48,774 nt of DNA, from assembly GCA_009602725.1 (NCBI GenBank), contig WELB01000259.1:34849-83622 (forward strand). Reading direction: 5' to 3'. The position numbers and the translations under genes are program-made. Within the stretch, counting starts at the first letter, position 1, and every line of letters starts with the position of its first letter. Source of the DNA: Spirogloea muscicola (Eukaryota > Streptophyta > Zygnematophyceae > Spirogloeales > Spirogloeaceae). The notes under the pieces are model-generated. The model saw only the letters and a list, made by a program, of their open reading frames with translations, ran no database searches and was not told the DNA's origin. Positions 1-10,540 of the stretch are shown here, piece by piece.

Positions 1-88
<88 letters not shown>

Positions 89-125
89 TCTCTCCCTCTC
101 TCTCCCTCTCTCCCTCTCTCTCTCT
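1..125. repeat. (TC)n microsatellite
   Basis: Almost pure TC dinucleotide repeat from the first base, decaying into TCTCTCCC variants after about 84. It runs off the left edge, so its full length is unknown. The other strand is (GA)n. It lies about 330 bp upstream of the first recognisable exon of the CBS-domain gene. Confidence 0.98.
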
Positions 126-457
126 GCCTTGCTCCCTTACTTCCTCTTGCCCAGTCACTATCTCGCTTTCTCTTGGCCTTGCCCCAACCTTGTCGAGGGC
201 CTGTCCGTTCTGCCACTCACTTGCCTAGCCAGCCCACCCTGTTGTATCTTGGAGTTGCTCTGTATCTGCATTGGCGTCGCCCTTCTCAAAACCTCTGCCT
301 AGTCTCTCACTCTCGAGCCAGAAGCCTCTGCCTGCTCCCTCGCTCTCTATACAAGCTGCTCAATGTTTGCCTAAAGACATCTGCTCAAACTCGCCAACAT
401 TACACAGAGTAGCTGCTACCTCCATTTGCTGAGCTGTGGTGCAGCTCCTTGTCACAG

Positions 458-2680
458 TGTTGGAGGTGTCTGTCAATGCCACCATCCTGGAGACGATCAA
501 CCGGATGCTGGACAGCGGCATAGCCTACGCACCGGTGTTGGAGGATGTGTGCGAAGATGGGGGCCAGCGGAAAGAGTGGATGGACAAGTACGTTGGTGTC
601 GTGGACCTTCCTGGCCTTATCCTTTGGTGCCTGCAGGTACTGCTGTGCGCCATTGTAGTCTCAACAGCCGCCAATGTCCGCTGGTCTGCCACTTCCTTGC
701 CCCAGCTGCCCGGGCAGTCATGACAGTTGGAGGACCACAGCTGGTCAAGGTCAGGAGCGGGCAGCAGCTCGTGAAATTGGTCACGACATTGGCAACTTCT
801 TGAGGACATATGTCAAACCTCTTGGGAGCTGACTGTGAAGCTAAGTGCGGGCCAACTATGCAGGAGCTGGAGGCTGTGGAGGCGACGTGCATGGCGCATG
901 TCGGCTTGGAGACGAAGGGGATGACCAAGGCAAGCCCAAGCAGCAGCTCGGATACAGCGCTGCCGCTTGGCCACCGCAAGGGGCTGCAAGCAGGTGGAAT
1001 GGCAATGCAAGGCAGCGTGGCGCCTGAGGACATCACTGAAGAGAGCGCCGCAGCCTTGATCAAGGAGCTGGAGGCTGGGCGCGCGATTCCTGCCAGCCTC
1101 AAGGATGAGGAGCCGCTGCCGCAGGATGGGGACGGGCAGGGGTTCCTTGACCTGCTCGCAAGCATCCCCCAGCTCAAGGCCGCGAAGGTATGCTGCTGAT
1201 TCCTGCTTTCCATTAGCTCCAGATCACAGCATAGCTGCGTATAAATCGCAAGAGACCAATGCGGGGGCGAGGGGTGGAGCGCCTGCAGGTCTCGGCTCTG
1301 GCACCACTCCATTGGAATCCATACCTGCCCGTGCGTGCAGACGACACACTGCTGCATGTCCTCCTCCTTTTCTCCAAGCACACCCTGCAGATGGTCCCGG
1401 TTGCTGAAGCCGTGCAGTCCAACCCGGACGTCCAAGCCTTCATCACGCCGGTCTGTTGCCTAGCCTTCAATTGTTGTGACTTCTCCACACGCTATGAGCT
1501 AGCTGCAGAGAGTTGGGTATTGATCAGATGGCTTTGTTCTGCTGGCAAGGCCTTCTCAGAAAGTGTGCAGCTGCGTGCAGGTGGCAGTGATAGACCTCGT
1601 TGCTCAAAGTCACGGGCTTGACTGGTACTCAGTGATTGCTGACCAGACGATCAGCCAATGCCAGTGAGTACGAGCTTGCCAAATGGTCAACATGCTAATG
1701 ACACTGCTTGGGTCTAGAATCTGCATGGAAAGTCTGATTTGTGATGTAAATTTCTTTGACCTTTTGCTTTGCAGGCTGGCAGATGAGAGTTGCTGGTAGC
1801 CCGTGTCCAGCTGCCTCGCCCATCTTATCGTGTTGTTATTGACCTGCTCGCAGGTTGCACAAGTCGCCAGCTTCCAGCCAGCTTGTGTCAATGGGTGCTG
1901 ACAAGCCCTTGATGTGGGCCGTCCAGCAGCTGTGGCAAGGGCAAGCCAGGACAGTCGCAGTTATTGATGGGCCTGCGGGCAAGTTGATTGGCGAAATAAG
2001 GGGCTCTGACCTGCGCATCCTCATCCACAGACCTGACTTGTTTGCTAAGAGGAGGTGAGCTTGTTGCAGCTCTAAGTGACTCTCCACACTACTTACACTG
2101 AAAAACTAGTGCATTTGCTGCCTTCATTCATATCATTGCTGGCAGACTTGCTTCCGATCTCAATACACTGACCTTTAGAACGCCAGGCGCGCATCTTTAC
2201 CTGTTGCCAATGTCCTCATTGTCTGTTGTGCTCCACTTGCTGAAGCATCCTCTTTGTTTCTGGCAAGACAGAGATATCAAAGCTGGCGACTTCCTGGCTT
2301 GTGACCTTGATGATGGTCCGGCAGCAAGCGGGGTTACAACGATGCCCACTGTCAAACAGTCAGATGGCCAGGGCCCAAGAGCAGGCCGTGCAAAGATGCT
2401 ACAGCCCGTGTACTGCTTACTTTCGGAAACATTGGAGGCGGCGATGCACAAGATGGTTGATAGGGACGCAGACCACTGCTTCCTGGTCGACGCCAATGGT
2501 GGTGTTGCGGACGTCCTGACATTGCAGGACGTAATGCTGCAATTTATCCCGCCCATCTCAGCGCCGGCTGTTGATGCCACTGGAGCTGGCTTTTTTGAAA
2601 GCATGATGCAGCAGACGGGCATCAAGGTGGACCCATCATCAGGAGCACTTGTGCAGACCGAGCGTCCAATGACCACATGA
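458..2680 (+). CDS. CBS-domain protein, plant PV42/SNF4-like type (5' end unresolved)
   Basis: CBS domains bind adenosine ligands and occur in SNF1/AMPK gamma-type regulators. Resolved exons are 458 to about 636, part of about 810-1187, 1289-1450, 1581-1663, 1854-2054 and 2272-2680; the last four junctions keep frame with GT-AG sites. The first exon reads as a CBS half-repeat ending in ...YVGVVDLPGLILW. A middle exon gives WNPYLPVRADDTLLHVLLLF. The 1854 exon carries VAVIDGPAGKLIGEIRGSDL, and the last exon holds DRDADHCFLVDANGGVADVL. The order matches a plant family with four CBS motifs. No ATG opens the first exon, so an upstream exon is missing from my model. The junctions between 636 and about 1000 are ambiguous: two frames are open and a 48-nt intron is possible. 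The family call is firm; the N-terminus is not. Confidence 0.78.
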
Positions 2681-2984
2681 GTGGACCTAAGATCCACTGC
2701 CCAAATTCTTTTGCCTGTCCAGAGCGGGCCCACTAGTAGCAGTATTCATCAATGCTGGACAACAACTCATGATATAAGCTGAGCAAGAGAGCCCACCTCA
2801 AATCCTGCAGCTTGTTGCATTGTCCTGACTTAGCGTGTCAGGCAATTGCTGGAGGTGTGAGGGAAATGGTTTGAGGACAAGGAGCTGTAAGTGGAAGAAG
2901 CTGGGGAGGCTTGCAAGGGTAAGTTGGAGTGTGACTCTGAGAGGCAGGGCAGCCATCACAGCCATCACCCGCTACTGGAAGGGT

Positions 2985-3060
2985 CCTTCACGTTGGGCTG
3001 GCCTTTGACAGCCATCGCCCCTTTGGCTCAGCTTTCTCCTCACGCACCTCGTGCACACCA
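2985..3060 (+). mobile_element. Retroelement 3'-tail fragment
   Basis: The stretch reads TTGGGCTGGCCTTTGACAGC followed by a GCCCCTTTGG block. This is the same GGGCTGGC...CAGCC...GCCCC pattern as the 3' tails of the retroelement copies at 9.5 kb and 18.5 kb. No coding part is left. The rest of 2690-3600 shows nothing I can assign. Confidence 0.45.
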
Positions 3061-3599
3061 CGAAGTCGCATGCCCAGGCTCCACTACTTGGTCAATGTGA
3101 GGGAGGTGGCCTTAATTTGCTTCGTCCCAAGAACGACCTGTCAGCGCCTGGCCCCTTGCAGTCTGCTTTTCCTGCTGGAGCAGCGGCACAGCTGGTGGTG
3201 TATCACATGTACGTTGTGCTGCGGTCACTAGTGCATAGAGCCCCAGGATGGCAATGTGGAACTAGTGGCTCACTACGTGCCGAAGTGCACGTACGGCGAG
3301 TAGCGGACCGATAACCACAACCCTCGCAGCATGCCACTCTCATCAGCATCCCGGTGAAGGCCGGCTACTGGGCATTTCCCTCTCGCACCAGAAAACTCCA
3401 TCCGCACTGCACTTGGTGGAGGCCCGCCATCATTGTTGACATCGTCACAATAGAGAGAGTCGATGGCAACAAGCGGGCCAGGTTGGCTGTCAGGGTGCTT
3501 ACACTATCACCTAGGTCTGCACCCCTGTCCAGTTTCCTCTCCACTGCATCTTATGGCACTGCATGTCGTTTCCCGCCGACGTAGTCGGGCGGGTAGCTT

Positions 3600-3900
3600 A
3601 GGCCATTCTAGCGTCCCGCAAGCCATAGTTGCATGCTTTAGAATGCGGTTATCGTTGAGTCTGCAGCGCTCTCAGGCACTCACGATCCACCAGCGTGCTG
3701 GTCGTGCATTAGCCCAGGCTAATGGCTTCCGTGGGGGTGGTTTGGCTCCTCAGTATAGCTTGTCAGATATGCATGTGCTCACTCGGGGATATTAGTGTCC
3801 CCCTTAGCTGGCTCATTACCCAGTTAAAAAGGCATTTGTAAGGCTAGAATTAGCCTCCCTTTCAATTTCATGCGCACCGCGCGCCTTCTCTCTATGGGAG
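3600..3900 (+). mobile_element. Retroelement remnant: C-terminal end of the ORF
   Basis: The + frame ending at the stop at 3795 reads LSLQRSQALTIHQRAGRALA, then about 20 residues later SLSDMHVLTRGY and the stop. The copy ending at 9407 reads LQRAQANALHQKAGRAL, then SVSDLYVLTRGF and the stop. The spacing from the AGRAL motif to the terminal LTRGY is similar in both. Only about 60 residues are preserved, so the copy is strongly 5'-truncated. Its 3' flank to about 3900 is probably untranslated element sequence. Confidence 0.7.
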
Positions 3901-4091
3901 CCCACCCAAAGTTTGCAGAGCAGAACGTGGTCAAAGCACTACAGCACACTGCGACTCAAGTGGCCACTGGGCGCGCTCAATAACCCCAGTTACGCAGCCG
4001 CAGGTCAGAGAAGCTAGTCTCCGGGTAGTAGCGGGTCCCGCAGAGAGAGCGGGAGGCGGACTTGCCAGCCGCATCGAGAGCACCCTGCGCA

Positions 4092-5300
4092 ATGGCCGCG
4101 CACGCTGAGATGCAAGGCCTGAGAGCTGCCTGTGACCGCAGCCACGGCGGGCAGGCGCAATGCCCGCCTCGAGCTTCCTGCGCCGGCAAGCCGGGCACTC
4201 GCCAGCGTCGTTGCGCGCCACGCATGTCCTGCCGCCCGGCTGCCTTCGCGGCATGCGAGCAGCTCCAGCCACCCCTTGTGGGTTGCGCATGGTGTGCACC
4301 CATTGATGCTACGCACGAGGAGACGTCTCCAGTGGGGGCTTTCTCGTCACCTCGCCAGGTCCACCTTCAGCTGCGCGACCAACCTGGCAGCTTGGCAGGA
4401 CCGCTGGCTGCAGTCCCAGGATGCAGAGGGGCGCCTCTCCCAAGGAGGGCTGGTCGACCTCACATCGATGCGCCATGAGCTGTGCCGCAGGTTCTGTGCA
4501 GAGCTGTGATGTCACGGGCTTCCACGCAGCTCGCGTTCCTGTACCACAACTTCCCGTGTCCTTGCAGCTCTTTCCAAGCACCTCTGTGACCAGGTGTGCA
4601 CCTCCGCTGCTGCTTGGGGCTGCTGCTGTGGACAATCTAATATGAATGGCTGAATGATTCCGTCTGCTGAGTAGGCGCTACTCCGCTTTGCTCGCTTCAC
4701 TTGTCAAGTTGGCCTTCTAAATCCTTCCTTGCCTGCACGTACTTGCTTGACGCTCGTGAGGCTTTCTGGGCTGGCAGTGTGCAGCCACTACCCTCTCACA
4801 ATGTAGTCCCTCTTTGAGACTCTTGCCAAAACTACAAGCCTCCATCTGGCCAAGCACGCGCCGTGTAAGTGCAGTCGTTATTCCCACCCTGCGAGCAGTA
4901 GTTTCAGCTTTCAAGGCCCTGCGACGGCCACTGCCCTGTGCCTGCACTGCTGTTGCCCGGAGGGCCTGGTAATGGATGTCCACCAAGGGTGGGAGCAGGG
5001 TTGCAGCATGAACGGTCATGGCAGCAGCAATGACATCAGCACAGTCAATAGCTGCAGTGAGCCCTGCTTGGCTGCTCAGGCTGTGAGGTCGCTTGTGTGC
5101 ACCTGGTCGCAGTGCACTTTGTGCGCAGCATGAAGCGGAGCCCACAGATCGTTGTGTATTGGGGGAAGTTGCATTGAGGCATTGGACCTGCTGGGGTGAC
5201 CACCTAGACGCTTCTAAAGTGAGCAGGTGGGTGAAAGGCTTGAGGATATTGGCTTGAGGCTGGTCGTTAGGTCCACTGGCTGCCAATAGACACAGACATT
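4092..5300 (+). CDS. Possible unassigned multi-exon gene
   Basis: I do not recognise this protein. The best exon is about 4142-4490: an open frame with strong G/C preference at third codon positions, a cag acceptor just upstream (4139-4141) and a donor at CGCAG/gttctg. It encodes an Arg- and Ser-rich start followed by TNLAAWQDRWLQSQDAEGRL and a segment ending ...SMRHELCR. An ATG at 4092 in a GC-rich stretch could be the start through a small upstream exon. Further open pieces with plausible splice sites lie near 4561-4594 and 4779-4863, but the phases do not settle. A 190-codon minus-strand frame (4717-5286) has no ATG and weaker codon bias, so I prefer the plus strand. Transcript evidence would decide. 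Confidence 0.3.
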
Positions 5301-5850
5301 CAGGTGATATAAGGCAAGTCGAGGCGGACTTATCTTGGTATGAGGGATTGCAGGTCTTGAGCCATGGTAGCTAGATGGTTGGCTGTCCAGTCAAGCCTGC
5401 ACCCCACTCGATAGAAGACTCATACAGTGTCCAGAGCTGATGATATGTAAGTCTAGCAACAGGAGGACGCCAACGAGTAGCTCTGGCTCTTCACAGGTGA
5501 GAACTGGAAATACGAATGCTTGCAAGCTCTAAGTTATTGAGTTGCAATTACCTCTCCTTGCAGGCCGCCGTGAGGACACATTTTTCATGTGTGACGCTTG
5601 CGCTTGCGCAGTCGCATGATGGCAATTAAACTCGTTGACTGAGCGGCCTATCAAAACCAAGTGCATGCTTATGTTACTTTTTGTTTCCTTGGCATTTGCA
5701 CTGCTCGTGTCTGCCGTCACCACCCTCTGACATTCGTTGTGTACATTTGCAGAGAGTATTTAATGAGTCAAACATACAGGCAAATTAAGATTGCAAGAGA
5801 TACAGTGGAGTCTGAACTGCTTGGGCATTGGTTGCTGCAGGGTTTTCCAG
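5300..5850. other. No gene recognised
   Basis: AT-richer stretch with only short open frames on either strand and no recognisable domain. The + frame from about 5661 runs into a retroelement fragment (5860-6085), so its length is accidental. Confidence 0.5.
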
Positions 5851-5859
5851 GTAGTTTTG

Positions 5860-6085
5860 TGCTTGTTGAACAAGGTCCAATGGAGCCGGAGGGCGCAGAG
5901 ACCTCTGAGGATGCCTGCTCAGTGACCCGTAGTCAGCAGCCGTAAGTAGGTAAAAGTAGCAGCAGGAGTTGGCCCGTCTATAGCCTGAGGCTGTAGCCAG
6001 GGCACGACCAGCCCATATATGCAAGGCATGTGCCAGGAAACGCCGCAGCAGCCTTCAATTTACCAGGGCCTGAGAGCTCACAGCG
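5860..6085 (-). mobile_element. Retroelement remnant (C-terminal ORF piece)
   Basis: On the minus strand this reads LRRFLAHALHIWAGRALATA, then PPAPLDLVQ further on. The first part matches the SLQRSMAHALHLRAGRALA block of the copy at 18.6-18.8 kb. The second resembles the AP(L/F)DLV block encoded by the tails of the copies at 8.3, 10.1 and 12.1 kb. Frames are broken by several small changes. The terminal LTRGY motif is not clearly preserved. Confidence 0.6.
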
Positions 6086-6156
6086 TTGCACCCTGCCTGC
6101 TCCATGTTGTGCCACTGCCCGTCGCGCAAGCTCTTCCTTTATTTAAGAATCTTGTG

Positions 6157-6560
6157 CAAAGTGTTCGGTCATGATAAGGGCATAGCAGCTGCCTGTAGGT
6201 CATACAGTGGCCCACTGAGTAACAAATCCAAGCTCAGGTCTTCACTGTCGCAGTCATTGATCACAAGCTCAGGTCTCCACTATTACAGTCATTTATATGA
6301 CATCCCATGTATGAGCAGAGCTTTGAGTATAGGCGTTTCAAGACGTTTGCTGCGAAGTGTTCGTCATGATGAGGGCATAGCAGCTGCCAGTATGCCTTAC
6401 AGTGGTCCGTTGAGCAAAGAGAAATTCTTAGGTCTACCTCATCAAAGTGGCTAGGATGACATCCTGTCATGAGGAGGGCTTTGCGACCAGGAGTCTCAAG
6501 ATGTTCCTCATAAGTCCAAATGTGTTGTCTATAGGTGTTTCGATTATGAGTTTGACAAAG
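6157..6560. repeat. Degenerate tandem repeat block
   Basis: About 70 bases at 6157-6226 (AAGTGTTCGGTCATGATAAG and onward) recur at 6352-6421 with about 80% identity. The neighbouring segment at 6311-6350 (TGAGCAGAGCTTTGAGTATA and onward) recurs at 6471-6511. The implied unit is about 160-195 bp. The block is non-coding. Short tandem duplications also occur just downstream (near 6625-6655 and 6705-6750). The rest of 6560-7350 shows no gene I can support. Confidence 0.6.
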
Positions 6561-7357
6561 CTGAGATTGTTTCCATGCTAACAGACTCAAGCGATTGTGA
6601 TATTTGTGAAGGTCAGCAGTATGGACCAAAGCTCGTGTATCCAAAGCTCGTGTATGTTTGATCTGATCATCAATAACTTGTTAAATATTACCTGCTCCAA
6701 TGAACCAGGACTCGCATGTAAGTGACACCAGGACTCGCGCATGTAAGTGACAATGTGGGGCTGAGTATGCTCATGTCACCTGCACACGGCGCCTCTTCTA
6801 GCAGTATGCATCCCTGTGCGGCATGAAGCTGTACCTCAAGCAAGTTTTCTGATGGAAATCACACATTTAAATTAACAAGTCACACGTGGAAGAACTGTGG
6901 TGTTGGGTCAGATCTGTATCAATCTGGTCCTGAGAAGCGGTGAATTTGTTGTCTAAGCAACTATTAAGCTCTAGGAAGGTAAAGCACGAAGTCTGTGTAA
7001 GGAGAAACCCACTTTCTCATCAAGAGCAGAGCGCAGAGATGCACAGCTCAAGTGCATGCTTCTGCATAGAGCATGTGCAGAACAACATAATGTACAGGTA
7101 GGCGTCTGCAACGAGAACTCCATGCATCAAGCACAACACCTCCTGCAAGATGATACTCTAAGCCATACATCCGTACACAGGCAAGACTAAGTGGGCAGTC
7201 ATATCGACAATATGCTGCGGAATCCAAGTCAACCTGCCACACATCGTCGACCGAAGCAAGCTCGTCCAGCTTGAGCAACCGCCTTGAACACTTTCAAAGA
7301 GCAAGCAGCAGCATACTTGCAAACATTTGCGCAATCGCCGCAGGCAGTAGAGTGAAC

Positions 7358-7985
7358 CTAGGCCTGCTTGTCTGGCTTGGACTCCGACTTTGGAGGCAGC
7401 TCAGACTCAAGCTCTCGAGGTTTCCCGCTGCTGGGCCTGCAGCCGTGTGCACAGAGCCATGGCATAGCCGTCAGCACCAAGCGCACGAGGGCTGCAGCTA
7501 GCAGTGCTCCAACAGCCATTAAGCCCAGCGCATGGAAGCACGCGGCTGCTCACTGACAGCCCTGCGAGATCCTCTCGAGCATTCCTCGAGAGCAGGCAAG
7601 CACAAGGTGCTCCGGGCGCAGGACTTCGAGCACGAGCAGCCTCCGGAACCATTTGTATCTCCAGAAAGGATGGTGCAGGCAGACCCTCTGACGCTCAGCC
7701 TTGAAGGTTGAGGGTCCAGAAAATAAGGTGTAAAGCGGCAAAGCAAGCAAACCTCAGCGGCAGCCATGATTCAGCGACAGAGAGGGGATGAGAAAAGAGG
7801 GAATCGAGCATGGGAGAGGGGTCGCACTTGTGGGCGCCGCCTGCGGCCTGCTCCTCCTCTAGCCACGCGCGCAGGTGGCGGACGTTGCGCCGCAGCGTGG
7901 CCGCCGTCGCCCGAACGTCGCCGCGCAGCAGCACCACCGCCGCGCCCACCGCCGCCGCGGTGAGCAGGAAGTTGGTGAGGGCCAT
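7358..7985 (-). CDS. Small single-pass membrane protein, plant-conserved type (78 aa)
   Basis: Two exons on the minus strand: 7985-7828 and 7436-7358, joined by a 391-nt GT-AG intron in frame (AA + G makes Lys). The protein opens MALTNFLLTAAAVGAAVVLL, a hydrophobic helix of about 18 residues. A basic, Arg-rich amphipathic stretch (DVRATAATLRRNVRHLRAWL) follows, then a charged tail ending PRELESELPPKSESKPDKQA and TAG. This layout (short N-terminal TM helix, RRNV...WLEEE motif, KELES-like acidic and basic tail) resembles small uncharacterised land-plant proteins I recall, but no function is established. The ATG at 7985 sits in a GC-rich island like those at other starts in the window. Reading straight through the donor gives a longer frame with an implausible tail. 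The splice is supported by sense and phase only. Confidence 0.68.
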
Positions 7986-8269
7986 GAGGGCCCCGCCGCC
8001 GCCGCCTCCGTCTACCAGAGCTACCGGCCCGACGCCGCAGCCGCTTCTCTCACTCCGGCGCAGGCTCCTCCGCCACGCATGGCGAGCTCGCCGCCTTCTG
8101 CTCGGCAGCTGCCGGCTGCCGCCGCGTCTCCCGCCGCTGGCTCTGCCGCGCTCGCCGGCGCGCGGGCCGGGGGTCACCGTGAGAGTGTGCTTAAGCCCTC
8201 GGGGTTCAAACCTCGGCAAGGGTGTGTCCTGTGGAAGCTTCCACAGCTTCCACAGCTAGTCCCCTGCTT

Positions 8270-8400
8270 TCTGCGCCATTCGGCTCCTCTTGACCTTGTC
8301 CATTCCTTTTGGGCTGGCTTCTGATAGTTTTCCGGCAGCTAGTCTGTCGGATCTGAGGCTCCTCACTCGTAACTACTGAGTGATCCATCCTCCCCCTGAT
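8270..8400 (+). mobile_element. Retroelement remnant: tail plus ORF end
   Basis: A 3'-tail segment with TTTTGGGCTGGCTTCT at about 8310-8325 is followed at 8329-8383 by the C-terminal coding end FPAASLSDLRLLTRNY and stop. The terminal motif and the flanking TGAGTGATCCATCC are nearly identical to the minus-strand copy at 18.6 kb. Having a tail before the ORF end suggests that two truncated copies are stacked here. The next copy begins directly downstream. Confidence 0.75.
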
Positions 8401-8510
8401 CTGACATAAGCTCTTCCGACCCCTTCCCCTCTCTCCAACCCCTACTCACGCCATTCTCCGCCCTCGCCCAAGCTTCTGATAGAGGGGCACAATCCAGGCT
8501 GGTTACGGCA

Positions 8511-9407
8511 GTGGAAGACGAGCGTCGCAGAAGATTGAGGAGGCTGCCAGAGATTGAGAACAATCCAAGGAGCCTGGCAAGACTTACTTCTCTAGCCACA
8601 CCTGGTGCTACGGATTGGATCACCTCTCACGCCGTCGCCAACGCCTTCAGCATCAGCTCCGAGGCCTTTCGGACGTCGCTTCAACTCTTCCTCGGCCTCC
8701 CACCCAACTGCCTGATTGGGGTGCGCCAGTGCGAGTGTGGCTTCCGTGCAGAGGGTGCTGAGCTCGCCACTCACATGCTGAGATGTTCCACTGGACCAGA
8801 AGTGGTGGGCATCCACAACCTCCTTCGCGATGCCCTCGCGGGCTTGATGCGCGACGCCGGCTACCGTGCGGTCGTGGAAGTCAACAACATCATGCCCATC
8901 GCCACGGACGCACAGGGACGTCATCATCGCCGCACACTTGACATTGTGGGCGTACAACCTGGTGGAGGACCACGGGCCCTGGTCGACGTGGTTGTCACTG
9001 AGGCGTATAAAGGTCCAGCGTCAACACACATCGCTGGTCACGCAGTGGGCAGTGCAGAACAAAGAAAGATGCAGCACTACTCCGACTACCCTCGATGCGA
9101 CCAGCTCCTGCCAGCGGCAATCGACATCTATGGCTGTCTGGGTCCTCGATTTCACACCCTCCTCCAAAACATTGCCAATCTAGGCTACACACGACGTGCA
9201 GATGTGTTTCCGGCTGAAATGGGCTTGCCAGCTGCATATTTGTCGTTCTTGCGACGTCGAGTTTCGGCCTGTTTGCAGCGAGCTCAGGCTAATGCCTTGC
9301 ATCAGAAAGCTGGGCGAGCTCTAGTTGGTGACAGAAGGGCTTCGTACCTGACATCTAGTATTCATGCATCGGTTAGCGACCTTTATGTTTTGACCCGTGG
9401 ATTTTGA
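8511..9407 (+). mobile_element. Non-LTR-type retroelement, 3' half of ORF: zinc knuckle and restriction-like endonuclease domain (5'-truncated)
   Basis: Longest copy of the family: 298 open codons ending TGA at 9407, with no ATG start, so it is a 5'-truncated fragment. A helical segment (ISSEAFRTSLQLFLGLPP) leads into a C-x-C-x11-H-x3-C knuckle (CEC...H...C). An endonuclease-like core follows: HNLLRDALAGL, a later Glu (VVEVNN), then LDIVGV and LVDVVVTEAY, whose acidic residues resemble the catalytic pair of restriction-like nucleases found downstream of reverse transcriptase in some non-LTR elements. It ends with the family motif LTRGF. The reverse transcriptase itself is absent. Untranslated tail with GGGCTGGCTTTTCGCAGCCC continues to about 9780. 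The LINE-like assignment is by motif order, not by alignment. Confidence 0.78.
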
Positions 9408-9780
9408 GCGGGTCAACCTGCTGTAGGTTATGTAGATATTTAGATGTGCTTGCTTGCCTTTGTACTTGGCCATTGGCCTATGTTTGTTTCAAATACACGA
9501 AATTTTCTTTGTAGGCCCCTCCGAACCTTTGCATATTCTTTTTGGGCTGGCTTTTCGCAGCCCTTGGCCCCATTGGGAGTGCCACTTCTTCTTTCTTCAC
9601 AGCCCTCGCCCCTTTGGAAGAAAGAGCCACTTTGTACGCTGGAGTCCTCGGCGCGTTGCATGTTATTGCGTTCAGCATTTGGGCTTAGATTGCCACTGCC
9701 CCAGTGGCTCTAACAGGGGCGAAACACTTCTACGAAAGCAACCAGTTTATTTATTTTCTGAAGGGTAATGGCTGTGGCCA
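9408..9780 (+). mobile_element. 3' untranslated tail of the retroelement copy
   Basis: After the stop come about 130 bases of AT-richer sequence, then the family tail: a CCGAACCTTTGCATATTC block, TTTTTGGGCTGGCTTTTCGC, AGCCCTTGGCCCCATTGGGA and a GCCACTTCTTC block. The same blocks occur in reverse orientation at 18480-18560. A second, shortened version of the GCCC...TTTGGAAGAAAGAGCCAC block follows at about 9600-9635. Confidence 0.65.
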
Positions 9781-9889
9781 GACCTTAAAGGAAGAAACTC
9801 TTTCAACAGAAAAGCCGTCGACATTTCCTACTAGCTAAACTTGAACATGAAAAGGTGGCTCTTTCAAAGCGTCCTTGTTCATTCAAAGG

Positions 9890-10540
9890 GGGCGAGGCGA
9901 GCGCTGTAGAAAGAAAGGGCTCGCCCATAGTGAAGAGGGGCTGGCAAAGCCAGCCCAAAAAGAATGGACAATGTCCAAAGCCAAAGAAAGAGATGCCAAA
10001 GAAGGACTACTCTACCAAACACAACAGCACACTAGGGAAGCTCAATACCCACGAGTGAGCAACAGCAGGTCAGAATAGCTCGATGCGGGGAAGGAGGCGC
10101 TCCGCCGAGACCCGGAGGCCAGCCCAGGTAAAGTGGATAAGGTCCAAAGCGCCGAAAGGTGCAAAGAATACCACAGCTATGCAAGTGGCTACATTGAGTG
10201 GGAACTCAATAGCAACGTTGAAAGACGAAAACCTCTTCAAGTAGAGGGCAATGAGTGTGTGCCCAGCCAGAATGAACAAATGTCGAAGGGGCCGGGAAAT
10301 AGCAAAAGCAGGAGAGGACTTGCCCCGCCTAGAGCCAGAGGCGGCCAAGGCATGCCCAGCACAAAGATACAAGGCATGTGCCATGAGACGCTGCAAGGTA
10401 GTGGAAGTTGCACACAGTACACCAGGGCCCGAGAGCCAGCGGCGTCGAAATCTGCCTGCTCCCTCGGTCAAGAAGAAAGCCAGTAGAGGGCGATGGCTAT
10501 GGTTGGCCTGCGGATATGTTATTGCATGGCATGTTTGACC
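9890..10540 (-). mobile_element. Nested retroelement 3' ends
   Basis: Read on the minus strand there are several partial copies in a row. First is an ORF piece LQRLMAHALYLCAGHALAAS (about 10340-10410), next to a tail (10240-10310). A second tail (10110-10170) follows, then an ORF end FPASSYSDLLLLTRGY and stop (about 10040-10095), then a third tail with a perfect hairpin (9938-9956). All are in one orientation, which suggests repeated insertion of truncated copies into the same tail sequence. Confidence 0.7.
9938..9956. repeat. Perfect hairpin in retroelement tail
   Basis: GGGCTGGC, AAA, GCCAGCCC: an 8-bp perfect stem with a 3-base loop. The same hairpin occurs at 34999-35017. In other copies the loop or stem varies (for example GGGCTGGCTTTTCGCAGCCC). 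It may be the structure the element's reverse transcriptase recognises; that is inference. Confidence 0.8.

Noticed and set aside
810-1199. ATG at 810 as start of the CBS-domain protein.
   Set aside because: A clear CBS half-repeat lies upstream at 458-636, so 810 is probably internal; the exact exon boundary there stays open.
5529-5945. Open frames on both strands near 5.5-5.9 kb that look protein-like.
   Set aside because: The plus frame ends inside a retroelement fragment and neither has an identifiable domain or consistent splice context.
8195-8215. GGGGTTCAAACCTCGG resembles a tRNA T-arm/B box.
   Set aside because: No matching acceptor stem, D-arm or A box upstream at the right distance; the sequence lies in the 5' flank of the small membrane-protein gene.
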